A DNA stretch of 64,000 bases, taken from contig CAJQUW010009060.1 of NCBI GenBank assembly GCA_907163375.1, positions 1 to 64,000 of the forward strand. The letters run 5' to 3'. This document shows positions 24,574 to 36,782 of this stretch, one piece after another. Position 1 is the first letter of the stretch. The number at the start of each line of letters is the position of its first letter. The position numbers were made by a program, and so were the translations under genes. Under the pieces are notes generated by a model. That model did no database searches. It saw only the letters and a program-made list of their open reading frames with translations, and was not told the origin of the DNA. This stretch comes from Prostheceraeus crozeri. Taxonomy: Eukaryota; Platyhelminthes; Polycladida; Euryleptidae.

Positions 24574-26615
24574 CATGGACTCCTAGATATATAACACCTG
24601 GACTGAAAGGTAGCATGAAAGTGCTTTCAGTAGTGTACGCTACAAGGCTGACGTCGATTAAAGGATATAGCATCTCACACTTCTGGTAGAGATGCTTAAA
24701 ATGCCAAATAGGCACTCCGCGCATGGTTGTCGCACTGGCTACGATTCGCAAAGAAATGACGATTGCATTACTTTCCATCAATACACAATAAATGATACAG
24801 AAAGACTCAATAAATGGATCTCTCGGAACCCAAGAAGAAAAATTAGAGTGACTAGGCATTCAATGTATTCGTTGCATTTCGTCGATTCAGATTTCAAACA
24901 AATGGCGATCGAAGAGCTTGCACCAGAAATTAAAAAGAAAGAAAACAAAAACAACGGCGATCCCCAGTGTTATCCCTAATGCTCTTGCATATCTTTCCTC
25001 AAAATCCACAATTGCGAGAATAATATCCGCTACCTCAACCCAAAGGCTTGAACGTTCTGCTTCTATTCTTGAGTGTAAGTCGGAAGACATTTTATTGAGT
25101 GATGAAGTAACTAATTTGGATGACATCGAAATGACACTCTTGTGACAATTGTGTACTTGGCATTTTTGTCAAAACTATTGATAATTCGATCTTTTATATT
25201 GATACAGATAATTACATTCCACACTTAAAGGCCAATTTGATAATTCAGTGCGATTTGACTGTTTCTATCATCATCGATAACAAATTGATACCAAAGTCTA
25301 ACTATTGTGACATTGCAACCAATTCCAAGATTTCTTTGTTTTCACAAGTGTCAAATTTGATGGCAAGGAGAAAATTTCTTGCAGACTCGGAGGAGACTGA
25401 CATTTTCATGAATCACGTTGAAGAGAACATAAATCTATTTCAAAGATGGAGAAGTGATGCGGCTTCTGATGAAATTTGACAGACATAGCTTGACTTTTTT
25501 AACAATTGTTGATTCGAAATAAATGTGCACGATCATACTCTCCTGAACTGATGATAATGGTGAGCCAAATTCATGCCGTAAGCGCAGCGGTCTATAATTT
25601 TCTGCATCATCAACAGCTATTGTGTCTTCCATCTGTGTGCACCTCAGAAAGCTTACGAGAAGATTTTCGACTGACAGCGGGACTGAATCTAGAAATCGAG
25701 ACTGACCTCAAATTTCGTACTGCTCAGCTTAATGACTTCTACTGTAATGTTTTATTAATGATTGATGAAATATATTTGTCCAAGTGGATAGAGTACAGCG
25801 GTGATGAGGTACATGGATTGACTGAGGGAGGTGCGGCTGCAACTACCATTCAATGCTTTATGGCAAAATCAAAGGGAAGTATCTTGATGTCATTTCTTTG
25901 TTTCCGATTTATAAGTTGACAGCAGAAAAACTCAAGTAATGCTTTGAAGAAACCATGATGACACTTAGAAAGATCTTGAATGTTGTTGGTGTGTCAGTAG
26001 ATAATGCGTGAATTGAAAATTTTACGTTGACATTTGTGGAGGCAGTCTGCAGACTCACATTATAAACTCAGTGACTGGTCAGCCAATATACGAGGTATAT
26101 ATATATTTCTATCCTGTCCATGGTATAAAAAGATTTGGAACAATTTTCATAAAAGGAAAACCTTCTTGTGTCTTCCTATGACCGGCTATTTCCCAAATGA
26201 ATGTTCTCCAAAATTCGATGATGTTTCACAGCTTTATGAGCACGAATCATGCATGGTTCTTGAGAAAGCGCATCGAATGACATCGACTGTTTTAGAACCA
26301 AAAAGTATCGAAAGGACTTCAGTGAAGTTGGCATTAATTGTGTTTTCAGAGTCAACAAGAGATGAATATCGATGATTACATCCTTCTTAATTGTACTTGT
26401 GCGTCTAACTGCTCTGTCATTATCATTTTAACTTGCTTTTCTATTCATAATGCTGAAAAAAAGATGCATGCTTGACTTGAGACAATCAGTTTTTATGCCT
26501 TGAGACGGGTGTCTTTCATTGCCGAGAGTCAAAGCATGTGCACTGATGTCAGCCTTGTATCGTACACTTCGTCAATCGACTTTTCAGTCCAGGTGTTATA
26601 TATCTAGGAGTCCAT
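24574..26615 (+). mobile_element. Internally deleted P-type transposon keeping the N-terminal transposase half
   Basis: The ends are near-perfect inverted repeats of about 35 bases: CATGGACTCCTAGATATATA at the left, its complement at 26582-26615. GCTGGAC stands directly outside on both sides (24567-24573 and 26617-26623), a 7- to 8-base target duplication. Inside lies the N-terminal half of a P-type transposase on the plus strand. The insertion starts 44 bases after the end of the other P-type element, which carries the complementary half. Confidence 0.9.
24692..26375 (+). pseudogene. P-element/THAP9-like transposase, N-terminal half with THAP domain
   Basis: Pieces in order: a THAP-like zinc finger at 24700-24900 (G-C-R-T-G-Y, W in L-N-K-W-I, and S-L-H-F); a charged linker at about 24918-25480; then transposase blocks at 25506-25920 (A-R-S-Y-S-P-E-L, L-P-S, and I-D-E-I) and 26034-26375 (K-K-I-W-N-N-F, F-D-D-V, L-Y-E-H-E, and S-I-E-R-T-S-V-K-L-A). 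In the THAP finger two metal ligands are changed: the first Cys is His or Ser, and the Cys before S-L-H-F is Tyr. The pieces use more than one frame and include at least one stop, so this copy is not functional as it stands. The protein stops where the C-terminal copy at 23544-24371 begins. Confidence 0.83.
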
Positions 26616-26623
26616 GGCTGGAC

Positions 26624-27008
26624 CCAGACGATTCAAATCCTAGTTAGTGATCAGCCGACGAGGGATTGTCGGCAGACTCAGCAGCTGTTGACAAAGAAAA
26701 ACATTTTATTCACACCGTCTTGCCTTGTCAGATGCGCTGGCTGGCGCTATGAAGATTGTCCGATAAATGGATCGAAAAGATTTCGCAGCCAATGAGAAGA
26801 AAAAGTCAAACCACAGAATTTCACGCACAATCACACACGCTGCATGATAGAATTGATTGATCAAGATTCAAGAGAACTTTTGCTTGGGAGTTTCAATCCC
26901 GGGGACTTTTCCAAACCGCGGGTTTCGGAATTATAACATTCATTCCCAGAATTTCGGGACCACGAAAAATTATGATTACGGGATACCAAAACAAATTTCC
27001 CTAATTAG
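26624..27008. other. Spacer between P-type element and hAT-like end
   Basis: No coding feature recognised. Confidence 0.45.
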
Positions 27009-27030
27009 CAGGGGTTCCCAAACATTTTTG
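27009..27030 (+). repeat. hAT-like terminal inverted repeat (one end)
   Basis: CAGGGGTTCCCAAACATTTT has the classic form of a hAT transposon end (CAGGGGTTCCCAAAC). It is preceded by CTAATTAG, the right size for half of an 8-base duplication. I did not find the partner end. The sequence leads directly into the 93-bp tandem array. Confidence 0.65.
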
Positions 27031-27032
27031 TA

Positions 27033-27655
27033 GAGGAGGATGCTTTGAGGTTGTTTAGGTGCAACTCGGAGTTGTTTGTGTATGTTTAATGTGTGTTTGG
27101 GTAAGATAGTGAGTTGTTTTGATGAGAGGAGGATGCTTTGAGGTTGTTTAGGTGCAACTCGGAGTTGTTTGGGTATGTTTAATGTGTGTTTGGGTAAGAT
27201 AGTGAGTTGTTTTGATGAGAGGAGGATGCTTTGAGGTTGTTTAGGTGCAACTCGGAGTTGTTTGGGTATGTTTAATGTGTGTTTGGGTAAGATAGTGAGT
27301 TGTTTTGATGAGAGGAGGATGCTTTGAGGTTGTTTAGGTGCAACTCGGAGTTGTTTGGGTATGTTTAATGTGTGTTTGGGTAAGATAGTGAGTTGTTTTG
27401 ATGAGAGGAGGATGCCTTGAGGTTGTTTATGTGCAACTCGGAGTTGTTTGGGTATGTTTAATGTGTGTTTGGGTAAGATAGTGAGTTGTTTTGATGAGAG
27501 GAGGATGCTTTGAGGTTGTTTATGTGCAACTCGGAGTTGTTTGGGTATGTTTAATGTGTGTTTGGGTAAGATAGTGAGTTGTTTTGATGAGAGGAGGATG
27601 CTTTGAGGTTGTTTATGTGCAACTCGGAGTTGTTTGGGTATGTTTAATAGGCGCT
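27033..27655 (+). repeat. 93-bp tandem array, about 6.7 copies
   Basis: Units begin GAGGAGGATGC at 27033, 27126, 27219, 27312, 27405, 27498 and 27591, exactly 93 bases apart; the last breaks off near 27650. Copies are nearly identical, with a G/T change at the GTTTAGGTG/GTTTATGTG site separating earlier from later units. The motif GTTGTTTG recurs within units and continues, scattered, to about 28180. Confidence 0.95.
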
Positions 27656-28449
27656 GAATGAGTTCAGCGGATTTTATTGTGGGAGGTGGCTGTGCTTTTT
27701 ATGAATATTTTTCAGTTTGACGAAATTTGTGTGAATTTAGTATATTTTCAGATAGTTTTGTGGCCATGGAGTTGGATCTTTAAAGACATGTTGTGAACTT
27801 TTTGATTGAATTGAGGAGCTGTTCACTCGATGGAGTTTTTGGACTTGTTTATTTATTTTTCTGAGTACTTTTAGAAATTCTCAAGGTTGTTCAAGCCTTT
27901 TTCTGTTATTTTCAAGCTTGTTTTGAGTTGTTTATATGATTTTGAGGCATCTTCGTCCTTGTTTGGCCGTTTTCCGCATTAATTATTTAATTAAAAACGT
28001 TTGTTTGTTGTAATAAATTGAGTATAATTATCAGAAAAAGTACAGTGGAATCGTCTTCTGCCAATCTTCTGCTTGTTTGGTACTTGTTTGCAGCAATGCA
28101 CCGTCATTCTCCAGTTGTTTGAGAAAGATTTTCAGTTGTTTGGTCTGTTGTCTGGATATTCTTGTTTGGATTTTACCTCGTTCCCATTCCTTCAGCAGTA
28201 GCAACTGTCATAAACGTCAGATGCTGTCTCTTCAAAATCTACACATTTAAAACAAACTGAAGTAAAGAAAATAGCAATGGCATACCAAATGAAAACGCTA
28301 TTTCCTTGAAGAACAGCATTTAATGTGCATACCCATCAAACCTGCTTCACCAGGAAATTCATTCTTGCAAAAAGTCATTATCAAGTCTACCTTCATGACA
28401 GCAAAATCACAGATGCTATCCAAAATGCGGAAACCACATCATCAGAAAA
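27656..28449. other. GTTGTTT-rich spacer between the two arrays
   Basis: No coding sequence is recognised. Motifs such as GTTGTTTG and CTTGTTTG recur to about 28180, so this may be the interior of the hAT-like element that starts at 27009. Confidence 0.5.
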
Positions 28450-31400
28450 ACTGATTTTGTGGATTTGAATAGCTGTGGAGGAGTGGCATCGATAGCTATG
28501 GTAGTGAAACTGATAGTGTGGATGTAGACTGGTGTTGTGAGCTTAAGTTTGGCTTTTTTGGGTAATCGGTGCAGTAGCGCAGAACATTTTGGCTTTTTTG
28601 GATTTGAGTATCGAAATGTGGACTGATTTTGTGGATTTGAATAGCTGTGGAGGAGTGGCATCGATAGCTATGGTAGTGAAACTGATAGTGTGGATGTAGA
28701 CCGGTGTTGTGAGCTTAAGTTTGGCTTTTTTGGGTAATCGGTGCAGTAGCGCAGAACATTTTGGCTTTTTTGGATTTGAGTATCGAAATGTGGACTGATT
28801 TTGTGGATTTGAATAGCTGTGGAGGAGTGGCATCGATAGCTATGGTAATGTAACTGATAGTGTGGATGTAGACTGGTGTTGTGAGCTTAAGTTTGGCTGT
28901 TTTGGGTAATCGGTGCAGTAGCGCAGAATATTTTGGCTTTTTTGGATTTGAGTATCGAAATGTGGACTGATTTTGTGGATTTGAATAGCTGTGGAGGAGT
29001 GGCATCGATAGCTATGGTAGTGAAACTGATAGTGTTGATGTAGACTGGTGTTGCGAGCTTATGTTTGGCTGTTTTGGGTAATCGGTGCAGTAGCGCAGAA
29101 TATTTTGGCTTTTTTGGATTTGAGTATCGAAATGTGGACTGATTTTGTGGATTTGAATAGCTGTGGAGGAGTGGCATCGATAGCTATGGTAGTGAAACTG
29201 ATAGTGTGGATGTAGACCGGTGTTGTGAGCTTAAGTTTGGCTTTTTTGGGTAATCGGTGCAGTAGCGCAGAATATTTTGGCTTTTTTGGATTTGAGTATC
29301 GAAATGTGGACTGATTTTGTGGATTTGAATAGCTGTGGAGGAGTGGCATCGATAGCTATGGTAGTGAAACTGATAGTGTGGATGTAGACTGGTGTTGTGA
29401 TTTCAAGTTTGGCTTTTTTGGGTAATCGGTGCAGTAGCGCAGAATATTTTGGCTTTTTTGGATTTGAGTATCGAAATGTGGACTGATTTTGTGGATTTGA
29501 ATAGCTGTGGAGGAGTGGCATCGATAGCTATGGTAGTGAAACTGATAGTGTGGATGTAGTCTGGTGTTGTGAGCTTAAGTTTGGCTTTTTTGGGTAATCG
29601 GTGCAGTAGCGCAGAATATTTTGGCTTTTTTGGATTTGAGTATCGAAATGTGGACTGATTTTGTGGATTTGAATAGCTGTGGAGGAGTGGCATCGATAGC
29701 TATGGTAGTGAAACTGATAGTGTGGATGTAGACTGGTGTTGTGAGCTTAAGTTTGGCTTTTTTGGGTAATCGGTGCAGTAGCGCAGAACATTTTGGCTTT
29801 TTTGGATTTGAGTATCGAAATGTGGACTGATTTTGTGGATTTGAATAGCTGTGGAGGAGTGGCATCGATAGCTATGGTAGTGAAACTGATAGTGTGGATG
29901 TAGACCGGTGTTGTGAGCTTAAGTTTGGCTTTTTTGGGTAATCGGTGCAGTAGCGCAGAATATTTTGGCTTTTTTGGATTTGAGTATCGAAATGTGGACT
30001 GATTTTGTGGATTTGAATAGCTGTGGAGGAGTGGTATCGATAGCTATGGTAGTGAAACTGATAGTGTGGATGTAGACTGGTGTTGTGAGCTTAAGTTTGG
30101 CTTTTTTGGGTAATCGGTGCAGTAGCGCAGAATATTTTGGCTTTTTTGGATTTGAGTATCGAAATGTGGACTGATTTTGTGGATTTGAATAGCTGTGGAG
30201 GAGTGGCATCGATAGCTATGGTAGTGAAACTGATAGTGTGGATGTAGACTGGTGTTGTGAGCTCAAGTTTGGCTTTTTTGGGTAATCGGTGCAGTAGCGC
30301 AGAACATTTTGGCTTTTTTGGATTTGAGTATCGAAATGTGGACTGATTTTGTGGATTTGAATAGCTGTGGAGGAGTGGCATCGATAGCTATGGTAATGAA
30401 ACTGATAGTGTGGATGTAGACTGGTGTTGTGAGCTTAAGTTTGGCTTTTTTGGGTAATCGGTGCAGTAGCGCAGAACATTTTGGCTTTTTTGGATTTGAG
30501 TATCGAAATGTGGACTGATTTTGTGGATTTGAATAGCTGTGGAGGAGTGGCATCGATAGCTATGGTAGTGAAACTGATAGTGTGGATGTAGACTGGTGTT
30601 GTGAGCTTATGTTTGGCTGTTTTGGGTAATCGGTGCAGTAGCGCAGAATATTTTGGCTTTTTTGGATTTGAGTATCGAAATGTGGACTGATTTTGTGTAT
30701 TTGAATAGCTGTGGAGGAGTGGCATCGATAGCTATGGTAGTGAAACTGATAGTGTGGATGTAGAATGGTGTTGTGAGCTTAAGTTTGGCTTTTTTGGGTA
30801 ATCGGTGCAGTAGCGCAGAATATTTTGGCTTTTTTGGATTTGAGTATCGAAATGTGGACTGATTTTGTGGATTTGAATAGCTGTGGAGGAGTGGCATCGA
30901 TAGCTATGGTAGTGAAACTGATAGTGTGGATGTAGACTGGTGTTGTGAGCTTAAGTTTGGCTTTTTTGGGTAATCGGTGCAGTAGCGCAGAATATTTTGG
31001 CTTTTTTGGATTTGAGTATCGAAATGTGGACTGATTTTGTGGATTTGAATAGCTGTGGAGGAGTGGCATCGATAGCTATGGTAATGTAACTGATAGTGTG
31101 GATGTAGACTGGTGTTGTGAGCTTAAGTTTGGCTTTTTTGGGTAATCGGTGCAGTAGCGCAGAACATTTTGGCTTTTTTGGATTTGAGTATCGAAATGTG
31201 GACTGATTTTGTGGATTTGAATAGCTGTGGAGGAGTGGCATCGATAGCTATGGTAGTGAAACTGATAGTGTGGATGTAGACTGGTGTTGTGAGCTTAAGT
31301 TTGGCTTTTTTGGGTAATCGGTGCAGTAGCGCAGAACATTTTGGCTTTTTTGGATTTGAGTATCGAAATGTGGACTGATTTTGTGGATTTGAATAGCTGT

Positions 31401-34400
31401 GGAGGAGTGGCATCGATAGCTATGGTAGTGAAACTGATAGTGTGGATGTAGACTGGTGTTGTGAGCTTAAGTTTGGCTTTTTTGGGTAATCAGTGCAGTA
31501 GCGCAGAATATTTTGGCTTTTTTGGATTTGAGTATCGAAATGTGGACTGATTTTGTGGATTTGAATAGCTGTGGAGGAGTGGCATCGATAGCTATGGTAG
31601 TGAAACTGATAGTGTGGATGTAGACTGGTGTTGTGAGCTTAAGTTTGGCTTTTTTGGGTAATCGGTGCAGTAGCGCAGAATATTTTGGCTTTTTTGGATT
31701 TGAGTATCGAAATGTGGACTGATTTTGTGGATTTGAATAGCTGTGGAGGAGTGGCATCGATAGCTATGGTAGTGAAACTGATAGTGTGGATGTAGACTGG
31801 TGTTGTGAGCTCAAGTTTGGCTTTTTTGGGTAATCGGTGCAGTAGCGCAGAATATTTTGGCTTTTTTGGATTTGAGTATCGAAATGTGGACTGATTTTGT
31901 GGATTTGAATAGCTGTGGAGGAGTGGCATCGATAGCTATGGTAGTGAAACTGATAGTGTGGATGTAGACTGGTGTTGTGAGCTCAAGTTTGGCTTTTTTG
32001 GGTAATCGGTGCAGTAGCGCAGAATATTTTGGCTTTTTTGGATTTGAGTATCGAAATGTGGACTGATTTTGTGGATTTGAATAGCTGTGGAGGAGTGGCA
32101 TCGATAGCTATGGTAGTGAAACTGATAGTGTGGATGTAGACTGGTGTTGTGAGCTTAAGTTTGGCCTTTTTGGGTAATCGGTGCAGTAGCGCAGAACATT
32201 TTGGCTTTTTTGGATTTGAGTATCGAAATGTGGACTGATTTTGTGGATTTGAATAGCTGTGGAGGAGTGGCATCGATAGCTATGGTAATGTAACTGATAG
32301 TGTGGATGTAGACTGGTGTTGTGAGCTTAAGTTTGGCTTTTTTGGGTAATCGGTGCAGTAGCGCAGAACATTTTGGCTTTTTTGGATTTGAGTATCGAAA
32401 TGTGGACTGATTTTGTGGATTTGAATAGCTGTGGAGGAGTGGCATCGATAGCTATGGTAGTGAAACTGATAGTGTGGATGTAGACCGGTGTTGTGAGCTT
32501 AAGTTTGGCTTTTTTGGGTAATCGGTGCAGTAGCGCAGAATATTTTGGCTTTTTTGGATTTGAGTATCGAAATGTGGACTGATTTTGTGGATTTGAATAG
32601 CTGTGGAGGAGTGGCATCGATAGCTATGGTAGTGAAACTGATAGTGTGGATGTAGACTGGTGTTGTGAGCTTAAGTTTGGCTTTTTTGGGTAATCGGTGC
32701 AGTAGCGCAGAATATTTTGGCTTTTTTGGATTTGAGTATCGAAATGTGGACTGATTTTGTGGATTTGAATAGCTGTGGAGGAGTGGCATCGATAGCTATG
32801 GTAGTGAAACTGATAGTGTGGATGTAGACTGGTGTTGTGAGCTCAAGTTTGGCTTTTTTGGGTAATCGGTGCAGTAGCGCAGAACATTTTGGCTTTTTTG
32901 GATTTGAGTATCGAAATGTGGACTGATTTTGTGGATTTGAATAGCTGTGGAGGAGTGGCATCGATAGCTATGGTAATGTAACTGATAGTGTGGATGTAGA
33001 CTGGTGTTGTGAGCTTAAGTTTGGCTTTTTTGGGTAATCGGTGCAGTAGCGCAGAACATTTTGGCTTTTTTGGATTTGAGTATCGAAATGTGGACTGATT
33101 TTGTGGATTTGAATAGCTGTGGAGGAGTGGCATCGATAGCTATGGTAGTGAAACTGATAGTGTGGATGTAGACTGGTGTTGTGAGCTTAAGTTTGGCTGT
33201 TTTGGGTAATCGGTGCAGTAGCGCAGAATATTTTGGCTTTTTTGGATTTGAGTATCGAAATGTGGACTGATTTTGTGTATTTGAATAGCTGTGGAGGAGT
33301 GGCATCGATAGCTATGGTAGTGAAACTGATAGTGTGGATGTAGAATGGTGTTGTGAGCTCAAGTTTGGCCTTTTTGGGTAATCGGTGCAGTAGCGCAGAA
33401 TATTTTGGCTTTTTTGGATTTGAGTATCGAAATGTGGACTGATTTTGTGGATTTGAATAGCTGTGGAGGAGTGGCATCGATAGCTATGGTAGTGAAACTG
33501 ATAGTGTGGATGTAGACTGGTGTTGTGAGCTTAAGTTTGGCCTTTTTGGGTAATCGGTGCAGTAGCGCAGAACATTTTGGCTTTTTTGGATTTGAGTATC
33601 GAAATGTGGACTGATTTTGTGGATTTGAATAGCTGTGGAGGAGTGGCATCGATAGCTATGGTAATGTAACTGATAGTGTGGATGTAGACTGGTGTTGTGA
33701 GCTTAAGTTTGGCTTTTTTGGGTAATCGGTGCAGTAGCGCAGAACATTTTGGCTTTTTTGGATTTGAGTATCGAAATGTGGACTGATTTTGTGGATTTGA
33801 ATAGCTGTGGAGGAGTGGCATCGATAGCTATGGTAGTGAAACTGATAGTGTGGATGTAGACTGGTGTTGTGAGCTTAAGTTTGGCTTTTTGGGTAATCGG
33901 TGCAGTAGCGCAGAACATTTTGGCTTTTTTGGATTTGAGTATCGAAATGTGGACTGATTTTGTGGATTTGAATAGCTGTGGAGGAGTGGCATCGATAGCT
34001 ATGGTAGTGAAACTGATAGTGTGGATGTAGACTGGTGTTGTGAGCTTAAGTTTGGCTTTTTTGGGTAATCAGTGCAGTAGCGCAGAATATTTTGGCTTTT
34101 TGGATTTGAGTATCGAAATGTGGACTGATTTTGTGGATTTGAATAGCTGTGGAGGAGTGGCATCGATAGCTATGGTAGTGAAACTGATAGTGTGGATGTA
34201 GACTGGTGTTGTGAGCTTAAGTTTGGCTGTTTTGGGTAATCGGTGCAGTAGCGCAGAATATTTTGGCTTTTTTGGATTTGAGTATCGAAATGTGGACTGA
34301 TTTTGTGGATTTGAATAGCTGTGGAGGAGTGGCATCGATAGCTATGGTAATGTAACTGATAGTGTGGATGTAGACTGGTGTTGTGAACTTAAGTTTGGCT

Positions 34401-36782
34401 TTTTTGGGTAATCGGTGCAGTAGCGCAGAATATTTTGGCTTTTTTGGATTTGAGTATCGAAATGTGGACTGATTTTGTGGATTTGAATAGCTGTGGAGGA
34501 GTGGCATCGATAGCTATGGTAGTGAAACTGATAGTGTGGATGTAGACTGGTGTTGTGAGCTCAAGTTTGGCTTTTTTGGGTAATCGGTGCAGTAGCGCAG
34601 AACATTTTGGCTTTTTTGGATTTGAGTATCGAAATGTGGACTGATTTTGTGGATTTGAATAGCTGTGGAGGAGTGGCATCGATAGCTATGGTAGTGAAAC
34701 TGATAGTGTGGATGTAGACTGGTGTTGTGAGCTTAAGTTTGGCCTTTTTGGGTAATCGGTGCAGTAGCGCAGAACATTTTGGCTTTTTTGGATTTGAGTA
34801 TCGAAATGTGGACTGATTTTGTGGATTTGAATAGCTGTGGAGGAGTGGCATCGATAGCTATGGTAATGTAACTGATAGTGTGGATGTAGACTGGTGTTGT
34901 GAACTTAAGTTTGGCTTTTTTGGGTAATCGGTGCAGTAGCGCAGAATATTTTGGCTTTTTTGGATTTGAGTATCGAAATGTGGACTGATTTTGTGGATTT
35001 GAATAGCTGTGGAGGAGTGGCATCGATAGCTATGGTAGTGAAACTGATAGTGTGGATGTAGACTGGTGTTGTGAGCTCAAGTTTGGCTTTTTTGGGTAAT
35101 CGGTGCAGTAGCGCAGAACATTTTGGCTTTTTTGGATTTGAGTATCGAAATGTGGACTGATTTTGTGGATTTGAATAGCTGTGGAGGAGTGGCATCGATA
35201 GCTATGGTAGTGAAACTGATAGTGTGGATGTAGACTGGTGTTGTGATCTCAAGTTTGGCTTTTTTGGGTAATCGGTGCAGTAGCGCAGAATATTTTTGCT
35301 TTTTTGGATTTGAGTATCGAAATGTGGACTGATTTTGTGGATTTGAATAGCTGTGGAGGAGTGGCATCGATAGCTATGGTAGTGAAACTGATAGTGTGGA
35401 TGTAGACTGGTGTTGTGAGCTTAAGTTTGGCTGTTTTGGGTAATCGGTGCAGTAGCGCAGAATATTTTGGCTTTTTTGGATTTGAGTATCGAAATGTGGA
35501 CTGATTTTGTGGATTTGAATAGCTGTGGAGGAGTGGCATCGATAGCTATGGTAATGTAACTGATAGTGTGGATGTAGACTGGTGTTGTGAACTTAAGTTT
35601 GGCTTTTTTGGGTAATCGGTGCAGTAGCGCAGAATATTTTGGCTTTTTTGGATTTGAGTATCGAAATGTGGACTGATTTTGTGGATTTGAATAGCTGTGG
35701 AGGAGTGGCATCGATAGCTATGGTAGTGAAACTGATAGTGTGGATGTAGACTGGTGTTGTGAGCTCAAGTTTGGCTTTTTTGGGTAATCGGTGCAGTAGC
35801 GCAGAACATTTTGGCTTTTTTGGATTTGAGTATCGAAATGTGGACTGATTTTGTGGATTTGAATAGCTGTGGAGGAGTGGCATCGATAGCTATGGTAATG
35901 AAACTGATAGTGTGGATGTAGATTGTTGTTGTGAGCTTAAGTTTGGCCTTTTTGGGTAATCGGTGCAGTAGCGCAGAACATTTTGGCTTTTTTGGATTTG
36001 AGTATCGAAATGTGGACTGATTTTGTGGATTTGAATAGCTGTGGAGGAGTGGCATCGATAGCTATGGTAATGTAACTGATAGTGTGGATGTAGACTGGTG
36101 TTGTGAACTTAAGTTTGGCTTTTTTGGGTAATCGGTGCAGTAGCGCAGAATATTTTGGCTTTTTTGGATTTGAGTATCGAAATGTGGACTGATTTTGTGG
36201 ATTTGAATAGCTGTGGAGGAGTGGCATCGATAGCTATGGTAGTGAAACTGATAGTGTGGATGTAGACTGGTGTTGTGAGCTCAAGTTTGGCTTTTTTGGG
36301 TAATCGGTGCAGTAGCGCAGAACATTTTGGCTTTTTTGGATTTGAGTATCGAAATGTGGACTGATTTTGTGGATTTGAATAGCTGTGGAGGAGTGGCATC
36401 GATAGCTATGGTAGTGAAACTGATAGTGTGGATGTAGACTGGTGTTGTGATCTCAAGTTTGGCTTTTTTGGGTAATCGGTGCAGTAGCGCAGAATATTTT
36501 GGCTCTTTTGGATTTGAGTATCGAAATGTGGACTGATTTTGTGGATTTGAATAGCTGTGGAGGAGTGGCATCGATAGCTATGGTAGTGAAACTGATAGTG
36601 TGGATGTAGACTGGTGTTGTGAGCTTAAGTTTGGCTGTTTTGGGTAATCGGTGCAGTAGCGCAGAACATTTTGGCTTTTTTGGATTTGAGTATCGAAATG
36701 TGGACTGATTTTGTGGATTTGAATAGCTGTGGAGGAGTGGCATCGATAGCTATGGTAGTGAAACTGATAGTGTGGATGTAGA
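28450..36782 (-). repeat. 172-bp satellite array, main block of about 48.5 units
   Basis: Counting from the unit start CTGATTTTGTGG at 28451, starts recur every 172 bases to 36705, with two single-base deletions near 33890 and 34097. That makes 48 full units plus 78 bases of a 49th, which is cut by the LINE insertion. Units differ at a limited set of sites, for example GAACATT/GAATATT, GGCTTTT/GGCTGTT, GTAGTGAAAC/GTAATGTAAC and GAGCTTAAG/GAGCTCAAG. On the minus strand most units start a 96-codon open frame, but because 172 is not a multiple of three, each unit shifts the frame and no long protein can form. I treat it as non-coding satellite. Confidence 0.97.

Noticed and set aside
26880-26960. 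tRNA-like segment (GTTTCAATCCC)
   Set aside because: No acceptor stem, D arm or anticodon arm can be folded around it.
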